DNA from: Fischerella sp. JS2
Lineage (GTDB): Bacteria > Cyanobacteriota > Cyanobacteriia > Cyanobacteriales > Nostocaceae
Length of the DNA: 64,000 nucleotides
Direction of reading: 5' to 3'
Assembly: GCF_032393985.1 (NCBI RefSeq)
Contig: NZ_CP135918.1
Location: 2,294,001-2,358,000, forward strand
Of the stretch, positions 18,895 through 28,454 are shown in pieces. Numbering within the stretch: position 1 is the first letter of the stretch; each line of letters starts with the position of its first letter. The notes below the pieces were generated by a model. That model saw only the letters and a program-made list of their open reading frames with translations. It did no database searches and was not told the origin of the DNA. A program made the translations under genes and the position numbers.

Positions 18895-20700
18895 ATGACA
18901 TCAAAATCTCGTCAGGTATCAAACAGGCGTAGAGATTCAAACCATCCTCTGCAACGCTTGCTAAACTATGGGCATAATTATCGCCAACAAATTTGGCAAG
19001 CAACAGCATTTTCTATTATCAATAAATTGTTAGACTTAGCACCACCAGTTTTAATTGGTATTGCGGTGGATGTAGTGGTCAAGCAGCAAGATTCTATCAT
19101 TTCATTATTGGGTGTCAAAGATATTTTTTGGCAATTTTTGCTGCTTTCATTGATCACTGTAATTGTTTGGATATTTGAATCAGTTTTTGAGTATGCTTAT
19201 GATAAGCGTTGGCGAAATTTAGCGCAAAATATTCAGCATGATTTGCGTATAGATGCTTACAATCATTTACAAGAATTAGAATTAGCTTATTTTGAAGAGC
19301 GTAGCACAGGTGGTTTGATGTCGATTCTCAGCGATGATATCAACCAACTCGAAGATTTTTTAAATGAGGTAGCAAATGAAATTATTCAACTGATCACCTC
19401 ATTCATAGTTTTGATTGGTGGTGCGTTTTTTATCTTACCTACCAATATAGCATTAGTGGCAATGTTACCCATGCCATTTATTCTTTGGGGTTCATTTGTC
19501 TATCAAAATCAGCTGACATCTCGCTATGCTGATGTGCGGGAAAAAGTCGGATTTCTCAACTCACGCTTGGCGAATAATATCAGTGGTATTACTACAATTA
19601 AAAGTTTTACTGCTGAGGATTATGAAAGTAAACGTTTAGCCGCAGAAAGTGAAGCCTACAGGCATAGTAACTCTAAAGCAATTCAACTTTCTGCTGCATT
19701 TATTCCTTTGATTAGAATACTCGTTTTAGTAGGGTTCACCTCCTTGTTGCTGTTGGGGGGAATGGCGGCATTTTCGGGAAAAATCTCTGTAGGTAATTAC
19801 AGTATTTTACTCGTTTTAGTTCAACACTTGTTGTGGCCATTAGTAACAATCGGAAGAATATTTGACGAATATCAAAGGGCAATGGCTTCTACAAATCGCG
19901 TGATGGATTTGTTGGATACTCCCATCAAAATTTCTACAGGTAATATACCGTTACCTATTCATAAAGTACGTGGGGAAATTGAGTACAAGGAAGTCACTTT
20001 TGCTTATCACGATAGACATCCAGTAATTCAAAATCTATCCTTACACATTCCAGCCGGAAAAACTATTGCGATTGTTGGTTCTACAGGTTCTGGTAAAAGC
20101 ACTTTAGTAAAACTACTGCTGCGATTTTATGAAGTTTCTGCCGGAACAATTACTGTTGATGGCATTGATATCCAAAAGTTGGATTTACGCGATTTGCGCC
20201 GCAGTATCGGCTTGGTAAGTCAGGATGTATTTTTATTTCATGGCACAGTTGCAGAGAATATTGCCTACGGTACTTTTGATGCCACAGATGAATCAATAAT
20301 TATGGCAGCTAAAGTTGCTGAAGCCCATGAATTTATTATGCGACTGCCCCAAGGTTATGAGACGATTGTTGGGGAACGAGGGCAAAAATTATCTGGGGGA
20401 CAACGCCAGCGAATTGCGATCGCGAGGGCAATTGTCAAAGATCCCCCGATTTTACTTTTAGATGAAGCCACATCAGCAGTCGATAATGAAACTGAAGCCG
20501 CAATTCAGCGTTCCTTAGACCATATTACTATTAATCGAACGACGATCGCGATCGCTCATCGTCTTTCCACTATCCGCAATGCCGATTGCATCTATGTCAT
20601 GGAATACGGACAATTAGTAGAATCAGGAACCCATGAACAATTGCTAGAGAAAAACGGTATTTATGCTAGTCTCTGGCGCGTGCAGTCAGGGTTAAGATGA
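18895..20700 (+). CDS. ABC exporter, fused membrane and ATPase domains
   Basis: The 601-residue half-transporter has six hydrophobic segments in residues ~35-330 and an ATPase domain with Walker A GSTGSGKST (about 398), signature [15 protein letters not shown] and Walker B ILLLDEATSAVDNETE, then the switch His in IAHRLST. It would act as a homodimer in the inner membrane. With a FepB-type lipoprotein, TonB receptor and FecCD genes next door, it is the natural candidate for siderophore export. The start ATG at 18895 has no strong ribosome-binding site. It converges with the minus-strand lipoprotein gene across a hairpin. Confidence 0.92.
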   Translation: MTSKSRQVSNRRRDSNHPLQRLLNYGHNYRQQIWQATAFSIINKLLDLAPPVLIGIAVDVVVKQQDSIISLLGVKDIFWQFLLLSLITVIVWIFESVFEYAYDKRWRNLAQNIQHDLRIDAYNHLQELELAYFEERSTGGLMSILSDDINQLEDFLNEVANEIIQLITSFIVLIGGAFFILPTNIALVAMLPMPFILWGSFVYQNQLTSRYADVREKVGFLNSRLANNISGITTIKSFTAEDYESKRLAAESEAYRHSNSKAIQLSAAFIPLIRILVLVGFTSLLLLGGMAAFSGKISVGNYSILLVLVQHLLWPLVTIGRIFDEYQRAMASTNRVMDLLDTPIKISTGNIPLPIHKVRGEIEYKEVTFAYHDRHPVIQNLSLHIPAGKTIAIVGSTGSGKSTLVKLLLRFYEVSAGTITVDGIDIQKLDLRDLRRSIGLVSQDVFLFHGTVAENIAYGTFDATDESIIMAAKVAEAHEFIMRLPQGYETIVGERGQKLSGGQRQRIAIARAIVKDPPILLLDEATSAVDNETEAAIQRSLDHITINRTTIAIAHRLSTIRNADCIYVMEYGQLVESGTHEQLLEKNGIYASLWRVQSGLR

Positions 20701-20798
20701 GCGAAGAAAGGCAGAGGGCAGATGGCAGAGGGCAGATGGGGTAATAATTTTCATCTTTGGTTGTGTAACAACGTTCATGAATAGCTGTCTTGAAAGTA

Positions 20799-20856
20799 AC
20801 CTCACCCCGGCTACGCTACCCTCTCCTTACTAAGGAGAGGGGGAAGGGGGTGAGGT
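20799..20856. terminator. Nested inverted repeat between convergent genes
   Basis: The outer arms CCTCACCCC/GGGGTGAGG enclose the inner arms CCCTCTCCTT/AAGGAGAGGG, followed by TTTTT. It lies between the convergent exporter and lipoprotein genes and can serve as terminator for both. A related unit occurs at 52263-52325, so it is also a dispersed repeat. Confidence 0.6.
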
Positions 20857-20859
20857 TTT

Positions 20860-21849
20860 TCATGATCCTCCCAGTAGATATCTGTATAAGTCATCAAGAA
20901 TAGCATTCGCTGCTAGAATATTGCCTCCATACCAATAACCAGAATCAACTGTGTACACCTGATTGTTTTTGGCTACTTTGAGTAATTGCCACAGCTGGCT
21001 TTTCTGATATTTTTTGAAGTTTTCTTCAGCACCAGGATCTAACATTGCAAATAAAACATCTGCATCCAATAAGTCTACACGTTCTAAGCTGATCAATACA
21101 GAATATGTTTCTGGACTGGTGGTAGCCTGAAGTTGATGCCTGGGTGCAGAAAGCCCCACCTCCTTTAAAATCCATCCGGAAAATGAGAATATAGTATCAA
21201 ACTGTGGATTATGCAAGCCTGCATAAAATCGGCTTGCCGAAACCTCCATTGTTCCCAGTTTTTCTTTTATCAGTTTTTGGAGTTGTCTCACCCGTTGTTG
21301 GTACTGTGCAAGCGCATCATCAGCCTGTTCAGTTTTGCCTAGTATTTCGCCGACTTCCCGCAAAGAATCTTTCCAACCATCTTTGAGGTATTTTGCTTCC
21401 AGTTTCACTGTGGGAGCTATTTGGGAAAATAGCTTGTAGTTGTCAGCAGTCAAGTAAAATCCCAGAATCAAATCTGGATGCAACTGTACCATCCTTTCTA
21501 TATTCACCTGGGCTGACTTGCCGATAGAAATTATCTCTTCTATCTTCTTCCCTGCAAACTGCTGTCCTCTACTACCTGCAAGATTTGATTCTGCTGCTGC
21601 TATTGGCTGCAAACCTAGTCCTAGCACTGCATCTAAGGCTCCTTCATCTGTAACAATCACACGCTGGGGTTGAAGAGGAACGCAAGTTTCTCCTAGTTCA
21701 TGCTGAATGACTCGGCACTCAGAAATACCTAACTGTGCCTTGGAGATATCAGTTTTTTGCATAATCTGAGTGTCGCAAGCTGTAACCCAGAGAAAGAACA
21801 GAGCGATGAGGAACAATGGTTGAATACAAAGATGCAGTTGATTTTTCAT
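20860..21849 (-). CDS. Iron-siderophore ABC transporter substrate-binding lipoprotein (FecB/FepB type)
   Basis: About 329 residues from the Met at 21849; a Met seven codons upstream is possible. A hydrophobic signal peptide ends in the lipobox VTAC, so the mature protein is lipid-anchored in the periplasm. The body is the periplasmic-binding fold of the FecB/BtuF family (RVIVTDEGALDAVLGLGLQPIAA near the front; PDLILGFYLT; YTVDSGYWYGGN near the end). It would bind ferric siderophore delivered by the TonB receptor whose stop is ten or more bases upstream on the same strand, and hand it to the FecCD permeases at 28455-30523. The two minus-strand genes form an operon. Confidence 0.92.
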   Translation of the reverse strand: MKNQLHLCIQPLFLIALFFLWVTACDTQIMQKTDISKAQLGISECRVIQHELGETCVPLQPQRVIVTDEGALDAVLGLGLQPIAAAESNLAGSRGQQFAGKKIEEIISIGKSAQVNIERMVQLHPDLILGFYLTADNYKLFSQIAPTVKLEAKYLKDGWKDSLREVGEILGKTEQADDALAQYQQRVRQLQKLIKEKLGTMEVSASRFYAGLHNPQFDTIFSFSGWILKEVGLSAPRHQLQATTSPETYSVLISLERVDLLDADVLFAMLDPGAEENFKKYQKSQLWQLLKVAKNNQVYTVDSGYWYGGNILAANAILDDLYRYLLGGS

Positions 21850-21879
21850 TATGGCCAAAGCAGCATTCAACAGACAGTG

Positions 21880-24579
21880 CTAAAATCTCCAGGAGACAGA
21901 ACCAACCACAGTTAATGGATCGCCTGGAAATACTTCTAGGTCATTGCGGGCACTTTCAAAATACTCAATGTTAAACAGGTTCTTGATATTAATAGAAGCA
22001 CGGAAGTTGTCTTCCTGATAAAAAATAGCGGCATCCGTCCTTACATAGCTTGGCAAGGAAAATGTGTTAGCTATATCCCCCTCACGTTCTCCAACATAAA
22101 ACAGCCCAAAACCAAATCCCAATCCCTGCAAATCTCCCCTCTGAATTTCATAAGTAGTCCACAAGCTAGCACCAAATTCCGGGACGTTATTGAGTTTATT
22201 ACCTGAAAAATCGGCATCTTCTGTAACCTTGGCATCAGTATATGCTGCGGAGGCAATAATTTTCCATCCAGGAAGTATTTCTCCAGCAATATCCAATTCC
22301 ACACCTTGACTGTTTTGTTCACCTGTTTGCACGGAAAAACCAGGATTATCTGGATCATCAGCTAGAACATTAGAACGAGTGATATTGTAGTATGCTAGGG
22401 TTGCAGAAAGCCTATCAGTTAAATCCGTTTTCACACCCACTTCCCACTGAGTGCCACGCTCTGGCTTAAATAATCTTCGATCAAAAGTTGTTCCCACAAC
22501 TTGTTGAAATGAGCGAGTATAACTTGCATAGAGTGAAATTTCGGGAATGGGTTGATACACGATCCCAAATCTAGGGCTAAAGGCTTCATCTTGTTGGAAA
22601 GAAGGAAATGAATCACCAAAACTATCTACAAACTCGCTCCTTTGATTGATCAGATCGAAACGTCCACCCAACAAAATTTTCAGGTTATCTAATAGAGTAA
22701 TTTGGTCTTGAATATAGATGCCTAAAGCTTGATTGGTTTCTTCAAAAGAAGAAGCCGTGTCAGGAATTCTCGCACCCACTTGATCACGACCGTATACAGG
22801 GTTGAAGATGTCGATTGGTGTAATTTCTAAATCTACCCCAGAAGAGTTATAGGTATCTCGGTATAGATCAACACCAAATAATAGCTTATGGGCAATACTT
22901 CCTGTCTTAAAATTACCAACGACATTGGTGTCTAGAATGTAACTAGTGCCGTCTTGTTCATCTAACTGGTTTTGTAAACGTTCCAGAGTGCGACCATCCT
23001 CTTGCAGTTCTAGAGGAAGAAAAGTGTTTTGAGGCTGACGGTAAAACGTGGCTCGAAATGAGTTGCGAAGTTGCCAGTTATCATTAAAATTATGCTCAAA
23101 CTGATAACCAATCCGCCCGATGTTTTGCCCAACAAAATCGACAGAAGGCTCACCAAGAAAGCGCTCAATTGGAATATCACCGTTGGGATTGGGTAGGACA
23201 GTTCCTCTGGCTGGTAAACCGCGATCGTTTTTCTGCTCAACAACGGAATAGCTTCCTTCTACCGTTAAGTTAGTATTCTCGCTCAAACGAAAGGACAAAG
23301 CAGGAGCAAAAGAATAGCGCGTGATATCAAAGAAATCAACAAAGGTTTCCGAACTAAACCCGTAGGCATTAAAGCGGTAGAGAATATTTTTGTTTTCATC
23401 AAGAGGGCCTGTTAAATCAATACTGCCAATGTATGTATTGAAATTTCCCAAGCCTAACTCTACATTATAGGCAGGAGTACTCAGAGGTCTTTTCGTAGTA
23501 ACGTTAATCGTTCCTCCTGGTGTACCCTGACCAAACAAAGCTCCTGCTGGTCCTTTGAGGACTTCTACTTGCTCAACGTTACCAAGGCTTGTACCACCAC
23601 TGCTATACCTGTCACGCAAACCGTCAATAATGATGTTGTTAGTACCAAAACCACCAAAACCACGTATTGTGTAGTAATCAAAGGGAGAGCGAGTAGATAC
23701 ACCTTGTGTCACACCTGAAATATTCCTGAGAGCTTCATTGAGTCGCTGCACTTGTTGATCTTCAAGTACTTCCTGAGGAACAACTTGAATTGAAAAGGGA
23801 GTGTCTCGGATCGGAGTATCAGTTCTAGTCCCAGTAGTGGCACTCGGAACGTTGTATCCGTCTTGCTCACCCGTCACCACCAGTTCAATCGGTTCATCAG
23901 TTTCTGCTGATGGTTGCTCTGGTTGTGTTTGACTTTCTGGCTGTGTTGGTGGAGGAGTTGGTGGCGTTTGCGGTTGCTGCTGTGGTTGTGGCGCGGAAGG
24001 TGCAGGCGTAACCGCAGGCGCAGCAACTTCAAAAATCAAACCATTATCACTATCAAACAACTCGATTGTTGGCGCACCCGTTTCACCCCTGACTGTAACC
24101 CGAATAGTATTCGCATCCTGATTAGTCACAGTTACCTCAGCAATTCCGGCAAGAGGTTTTTCTTGACGAAATGTGTTGCCATCAGGTAAGCGTAGTTGTG
24201 CGTTTGGTATGTCAGCAATATAGGCGTTGCCCTCATTCCTTCCCGATACTTGTAGTTGCTCTCCTTTGGAAGTCTGGAGAATTACATCCAGACCTTTTTC
24301 CGTGGTATTAACTTGAACTCCCCTCACTTCGATGACTTCTGTTACAGGTGACTGCACTAGCCTTTGGATAGTCTTAGGCACAAAGTCTATTTCACTTAGG
24401 TGGGGTATCTTTTTGATTAGCGCATTGGATGCTTGAAGATTCGCTTTTTTGTCAGATTGGGTATCCTCTGTCTTGACATCTAGAACTTGTACTTCCTTGC
24501 TGAAAACAGGAGTTATTAACAATAAAGCAAAGGAGGAACCTGTAATTAATAGACTTTGAATCAATAGCTGTAGCTTCAT
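21880..24579 (-). CDS. TonB-dependent siderophore receptor with N-terminal AMIN domain
   Basis: The 899-residue outer-membrane receptor has, in order: a signal peptide (1-27), an AMIN-type beta domain (about 75-190, VTEVIEVRGVQVN to GLIFEVA), a Pro/Gln-rich linker (about 192-225), a plug (about 240-370, TPFSIQVVPQEVLEDQQ... LKGPAGALFGQGTPGG), and a beta barrel ending in VSWRF with the terminal Phe needed for barrel assembly. Cyanobacterial siderophore receptors often carry this AMIN/proline-rich front, which may contact peptidoglycan. It is followed by the substrate-binding lipoprotein. Three TTATTAGCATT-like sites lie 57-105 bases before its start and probably mediate iron control. The ligand cannot be read from sequence. 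Confidence 0.95.
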   Translation of the reverse strand: MKLQLLIQSLLITGSSFALLLITPVFSKEVQVLDVKTEDTQSDKKANLQASNALIKKIPHLSEIDFVPKTIQRLVQSPVTEVIEVRGVQVNTTEKGLDVILQTSKGEQLQVSGRNEGNAYIADIPNAQLRLPDGNTFRQEKPLAGIAEVTVTNQDANTIRVTVRGETGAPTIELFDSDNGLIFEVAAPAVTPAPSAPQPQQQPQTPPTPPPTQPESQTQPEQPSAETDEPIELVVTGEQDGYNVPSATTGTRTDTPIRDTPFSIQVVPQEVLEDQQVQRLNEALRNISGVTQGVSTRSPFDYYTIRGFGGFGTNNIIIDGLRDRYSSGGTSLGNVEQVEVLKGPAGALFGQGTPGGTINVTTKRPLSTPAYNVELGLGNFNTYIGSIDLTGPLDENKNILYRFNAYGFSSETFVDFFDITRYSFAPALSFRLSENTNLTVEGSYSVVEQKNDRGLPARGTVLPNPNGDIPIERFLGEPSVDFVGQNIGRIGYQFEHNFNDNWQLRNSFRATFYRQPQNTFLPLELQEDGRTLERLQNQLDEQDGTSYILDTNVVGNFKTGSIAHKLLFGVDLYRDTYNSSGVDLEITPIDIFNPVYGRDQVGARIPDTASSFEETNQALGIYIQDQITLLDNLKILLGGRFDLINQRSEFVDSFGDSFPSFQQDEAFSPRFGIVYQPIPEISLYASYTRSFQQVVGTTFDRRLFKPERGTQWEVGVKTDLTDRLSATLAYYNITRSNVLADDPDNPGFSVQTGEQNSQGVELDIAGEILPGWKIIASAAYTDAKVTEDADFSGNKLNNVPEFGASLWTTYEIQRGDLQGLGFGFGLFYVGEREGDIANTFSLPSYVRTDAAIFYQEDNFRASINIKNLFNIEYFESARNDLEVFPGDPLTVVGSVSWRF

Positions 24580-24635
24580 TTATTCCTCACACCTAGCTAA
24601 AACACTGAAAAAACTCAATTTGCAATTGTGGTCTA

Positions 24636-24684
24636 AATGCTAATAAATACTAATAATTTACTTATTAGCATTTATTAGCATTAG
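24636..24684 (-). promoter_or_regulatory. Cluster of TTATTAGCATT motifs upstream of the TonB receptor
   Basis: Read on the plus strand there is AATGCTAATAAA (24636), then CTTATTAGCATT (24661) and TTTATTAGCATT (24671), giving one inverted and two direct copies. One more copy is at 18633 before the exporter. Such clustering ahead of siderophore genes fits a Fur or AraC/PchR-type operator; which regulator binds is unknown. Confidence 0.5.
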
Positions 24685-25240
24685 CGATATTTAAGAATAA
24701 ACCGTATATATTAACAATTTTTGGTTATGGAAGATACATTATTTCTCAACTAAAAGCTTATTTGCCTCTAAGGAGGAAGAATGAGTATTAAATATTACAA
24801 TTAAATACCATACAAGAGGAATTAGTTGTAAAGCGCCTTAATTTAATTAACTTTAAGGTCATTTAGATATATTTGTACAAACTTTATACTGCCATTACTG
24901 GGCTGCAAAAGCAATCTTCAGTTACCTTCACTACTAGCATCTATCTTAAGGCTGATTTTATATAGCTAATATACTGACTTTATAAACGTAAGATTTTTGA
25001 GAAACATTTATGAAAATAAAAATAATTTTAAAGATAAAAGTTTGCATTATTGTGGTAAGAGTATATTGAAACTAAATTGCAATAATTATCCTCCGTGAAC
25101 TGTGTACACCAGGGTGAACAAAAATTTTGATGAGAAAACTGTTGGGCGATCGCACCCAAATCTCGTACAAACTGGGTGAACAGAAGATTTTGTAACTTAC
25201 CCCCTCATTCCGAAAAATACCTCAATGTTTATTAGTCCCA
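24685..25240. other. Long AT-rich intergenic region
   Basis: About 550 bases without a recognised gene between the receptor promoter and the ACP-fusion gene. It holds a seven-codon micro-ORF (24781-24804) behind a perfect AAGGAGGA, and GGCGATCGC at 25145. Otherwise it is AT-rich and unremarkable; regulatory RNA cannot be excluded. Confidence 0.4.
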
Positions 25241-25789
25241 ATGCTCATCAGTTATCCTATTGTTGGGGAAAATTTGGTTCAAACAGTCCGCTACACATCC
25301 CCAGAGCAAAGCGCAAATAAAGGGTTTGTGTGGATCAACCAAACACAATACTTTGAAGACGTACCGCCTCAAATCTGGAACTTTCATCTAGGAGGTTATC
25401 AGATTTGTCAAAAATGGCTTCAAGAACGTATCGGTTGCTCTCTTTCTAACAATGAAATTCAGCAATATCAGCGTCTTGTTCTGATATTAAAAGAAATAAT
25501 CGAACTAATGATAGCAATTGAAGCAGCAATTCACCACAGCCAACTTAACAATTGCAAAATTTTTGAAAACTTACAAATAATTATTGCAGAGCAGCTAGGC
25601 ATAGAACCTAAACAAATCAGCCTAGCATCAAAATTTATTGATAATTTAGGTGCAGATTCTCTAGATATGATAGAAATGTTTATTTTTCTAGAAAAAGCTT
25701 TCAATATTCAAATTAATCATGAAGTTGCTCAAGAAATTTCAACTGTAGAAAAACTTGTAAATTATATTTGTCAAAACTTAGCTTCTTAA
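25241..25789 (+). CDS. Fusion of a type ISP restriction-modification-like C-terminal domain to an acyl carrier protein
   Basis: The 182-residue protein has two parts. Residues ~1-95 (GFVWINQTQYFEDVPPQIW, then LGGYQICQKWL, QYQRLVLILKE) resemble the C-terminal segment of type ISP restriction-modification or similar helicase/methylase proteins, here without any catalytic domain. Residues ~105-182 are an acyl carrier protein with GADSLDMIE and the phosphopantetheine Ser140. I know no such pairing as a standard enzyme. The ACP suggests a role in acyl transfer for siderophore or lipid synthesis; the N-terminal part may be a protein- or nucleic-acid-binding module. It converges with the acylase gene across a hairpin. 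Confidence 0.75.
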   Translation: MLISYPIVGENLVQTVRYTSPEQSANKGFVWINQTQYFEDVPPQIWNFHLGGYQICQKWLQERIGCSLSNNEIQQYQRLVLILKEIIELMIAIEAAIHHSQLNNCKIFENLQIIIAEQLGIEPKQISLASKFIDNLGADSLDMIEMFIFLEKAFNIQINHEVAQEISTVEKLVNYICQNLAS

Positions 25790-25791
25790 AC

Positions 25792-25845
25792 TCTTAGTGT
25801 CTTGGTGGTGAAAAAGATAGTATTTTCATCACTAAGACACCAAGA
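25792..25845. terminator. Inverted repeat between convergent genes, likely bidirectional terminator
   Basis: TCTTAGTGTCTTGGTGGTGA at the left pairs with TCATCACTAAGACACCAAGA at the right (two mismatched positions), with A/T runs on the loop side. It stands four bases after the ACP-fusion stop and before the acylase stop. The same wording is common in cyanobacterial repeats. Confidence 0.6.
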
Positions 25846-25883
25846 AAAACTCATTTCAACACTAACACCTCAACAAGAGTAGT

Positions 25884-27989
25884 TTAGAAGACCTGCCGCT
25901 CCTGCAAATGAGCTAATATTTCCCGACGCTGACGCCAAACTGGATGCAATTGTTTTTTAGCAAACATCTGTAATTGCTTACCCACATGAGATGAACTTGG
26001 TTGCGATGCATTGCCGTAACTAGTGAGTGCCATTGCTCGTACAGGATTAGAAAATTCAATAGCAGCAACATAGGAATCACCTGCAACAGCTTGGAACCGA
26101 CCGTTTTCACTAGGAGCAAAGTTGAGTACACGGAAAATTCCCAAATCACCATCTCCACCATTGGCAGGTAAATCGACATCACCCACCCTTACCCGAAAAA
26201 CATCCCCCCAAGGTACATCCAGCGCCCCATAAGTCTTTTCTACCTGTGCTGCTACTGCTTCGAGTGTTGCAACTGCACTTTTCGGATTAGCTAAGCCATC
26301 AGGGGTGGTGCGTGGGGAGTTTTCACTCCAAGGTTTACTAAATACCTGCTCCCAGTCCATCTTTTCTACCCAAAGAGCAAATAATACCGCTCCCCGACTA
26401 TCTGTATTGGCTTGCCGATCCCAGGCTTCTAGAACACTAGCTGCTTGCCGTCCTATGTCCTGACCATATTTGCGGGCAGCTGGGATTAAATCATCCAAAA
26501 GCCGATCAGCCAGTTCCATGCGGGTAGAATGCTTGTATGCAATCATTTCATCAAAAGAGATTTTGTCATCCTCATCCAACATTCTTACAGAACGCTGGGA
26601 GCGAAAATCCATGAAACGAGGCGCCATGTAAGGTGGGTAATTATCTGCTTTGATGGCGGTTGGAAATGTGGTTGTCCAAGGTGGGTCATTGGTATTTTGT
26701 AACCAACCGCTCTTGGGGTCAACTATGCGCGGTAAATCCTGATATGGATGTATTTTTGTCCACAAGGTTTTAGATGTATTGCCTGGAATAATGCCTTCCC
26801 AGTAGTCAAAATCACCACTTGATCGCATTGGAACTTGACCGTTGAATAGGTGCATAATATGCCCTTTTCTATCGGCGTAGATTACCGTAAACATTGGTAA
26901 TTGCAATCGCTTGAGTACCTTTTCAAACTCGTTGAGGTTTTGGGAACGTGCCATGTCCCACCACTGCTGGAGGACTCCTGGTTGGTCAAGACCAACAACT
27001 CTCAGGGCAAAGGCTTTATTATCTTTCTCAAGGACGACGGGCCCGTGGACAGAAGTTTTCACTACTAATGGTTGTTCTTGCAAAGAACCATTTTTCTGCT
27101 TCACCTTCAAGGAGAGGGTTTTGGAAAGGAAGTTGCGAACTTTGCCATCAAAGCGATAACCGTTACCTGCCAATGTCAGTTGATAAACATCCCAGCCATC
27201 GTGGGTGTTAACGGTGTGAGTCCAACCTAAGTTGTCGTTAAATGCGATCGCCAATACAGGAACACCCACAAGTGTTGCTCCGTAAGCATCGATTCCAGGT
27301 GCGGTGATTTGAGCTTCATACCACAGGAATAAATCTGACCAGGGTAGGTGTGGGTTGGCTAAGAGCATTGCGTTCCCACTAGCAGAATGACTTGCTGTGA
27401 TCGCCCAACCATTAGACCCTGCTTGTAATTTTTGTTTGCTTAGGCCTATTACTTGTTCTGGATTGACTACAAAAGTGAAATGGAGTACCCGATGCAGGTG
27501 AGCCATGACATCTTCTGGTCTGACTGGTAGCACCACCTCAACTTCATCATTAATCAAGTTACCGTGTTGGGAAGCATAGGTATTGATCCCAGCAGCAAAA
27601 GCATCAAGATAACTACGAAAAGTAGGATTCTGTGCCCTGTACCAATTACGAGCGCGTTCTGGTATTCCTGTAGTCAACACCCATCGGTCTGAGTCTAGAT
27701 ATTCCTCTCCCCAGTATTCGGCTGCACGTCCCCGTGCTTGACCGTAGAGACGTAAAAGCAGGTCTCCATGACTTTGCATTTGTGCCCAACCGAAGGCGTA
27801 AAAAGCACTCCGGTCATCTTTACCGTAGATGTGCGGTACACCATAGGTATCCCATAATATTTCTGTAGATTTGACTGGTACAGCAGTAGTCTGGCTGCCT
27901 ACAAACAAAATAAGTATCAAACCGAGTATCAAGGGTAAAACGCGTCTTGATACTCTTGTGTAAACCCTGGATAAAAACTCAATCCTCAT
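25884..27989 (-). CDS. Penicillin-acylase family Ntn hydrolase (PvdQ/AHL-acylase-like)
   Basis: About 701 residues from the Met at 27989, chosen because it starts a clear signal peptide (MRIEFLSRVYTRVSRRVLPLILGL...); the frame is open 45 codons further upstream without a recognisable leader. Markers are DTYGVPHIYG near the front, then GSNGWAI, where Ser192 becomes the N-terminal nucleophile after self-cleavage, and LANPHLPW. Family members hydrolyse amides: beta-lactams, acyl-homoserine lactones, or the acyl chain of the pyoverdine precursor (PvdQ). It is exported to the periplasm. Lying inside a siderophore block it may deacylate a precursor, although quorum-signal hydrolysis is the usual label for cyanobacterial relatives. 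Confidence 0.88.
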   Translation of the reverse strand: MRIEFLSRVYTRVSRRVLPLILGLILILFVGSQTTAVPVKSTEILWDTYGVPHIYGKDDRSAFYAFGWAQMQSHGDLLLRLYGQARGRAAEYWGEEYLDSDRWVLTTGIPERARNWYRAQNPTFRSYLDAFAAGINTYASQHGNLINDEVEVVLPVRPEDVMAHLHRVLHFTFVVNPEQVIGLSKQKLQAGSNGWAITASHSASGNAMLLANPHLPWSDLFLWYEAQITAPGIDAYGATLVGVPVLAIAFNDNLGWTHTVNTHDGWDVYQLTLAGNGYRFDGKVRNFLSKTLSLKVKQKNGSLQEQPLVVKTSVHGPVVLEKDNKAFALRVVGLDQPGVLQQWWDMARSQNLNEFEKVLKRLQLPMFTVIYADRKGHIMHLFNGQVPMRSSGDFDYWEGIIPGNTSKTLWTKIHPYQDLPRIVDPKSGWLQNTNDPPWTTTFPTAIKADNYPPYMAPRFMDFRSQRSVRMLDEDDKISFDEMIAYKHSTRMELADRLLDDLIPAARKYGQDIGRQAASVLEAWDRQANTDSRGAVLFALWVEKMDWEQVFSKPWSENSPRTTPDGLANPKSAVATLEAVAAQVEKTYGALDVPWGDVFRVRVGDVDLPANGGDGDLGIFRVLNFAPSENGRFQAVAGDSYVAAIEFSNPVRAMALTSYGNASQPSSSHVGKQLQMFAKKQLHPVWRQRREILAHLQERQVF

Positions 27990-28454
27990 TACCACCACCA
28001 TGTGCAGGTGTAACGCCTGGTGACTGAAACTGCTAAGTAAATTGTGCGTATAACTTTTAGACCTCCTGCAAAAGATAATTTTGCAAGAGTTGGGGTGCAT
28101 GTTAAAGGGGAAAGGATATTTCAATCCCTTTAACCCTTTCCCCTGACTTCTGCAAGAAGTGTATTATTTCTATGACTGTCATTTGACCAATGACCAAGCA
28201 GATTTTCGTTGAGCTAACACAACGCCACTTGTTGAGAAATTATATCAGGATTTGCAGGAAACTGGAATAGTATCCTTTGTTCCTGGAAAATTAGAAAGGA
28301 AATGGCTACATAATCTACATAATAATGTAATGTATATATAAATTTATCAAGAAAGATTATCAAATTAGTACTTTAAAAACTGTTAAATATTGAGAGTGAA
28401 AATTACAAAACAAATAGCCCAGAGAATGTAAAGTTTTCAAGTAACAGCAAGATA
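27990..28454. other. Divergent intergenic region, acylase and FecCD operon
   Basis: Divergent promoter region for the acylase (minus) and permease operon (plus). It is AT-rich near 28310-28430. No clear Fur-type palindrome, RNA gene or repeat was seen. Confidence 0.4.
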
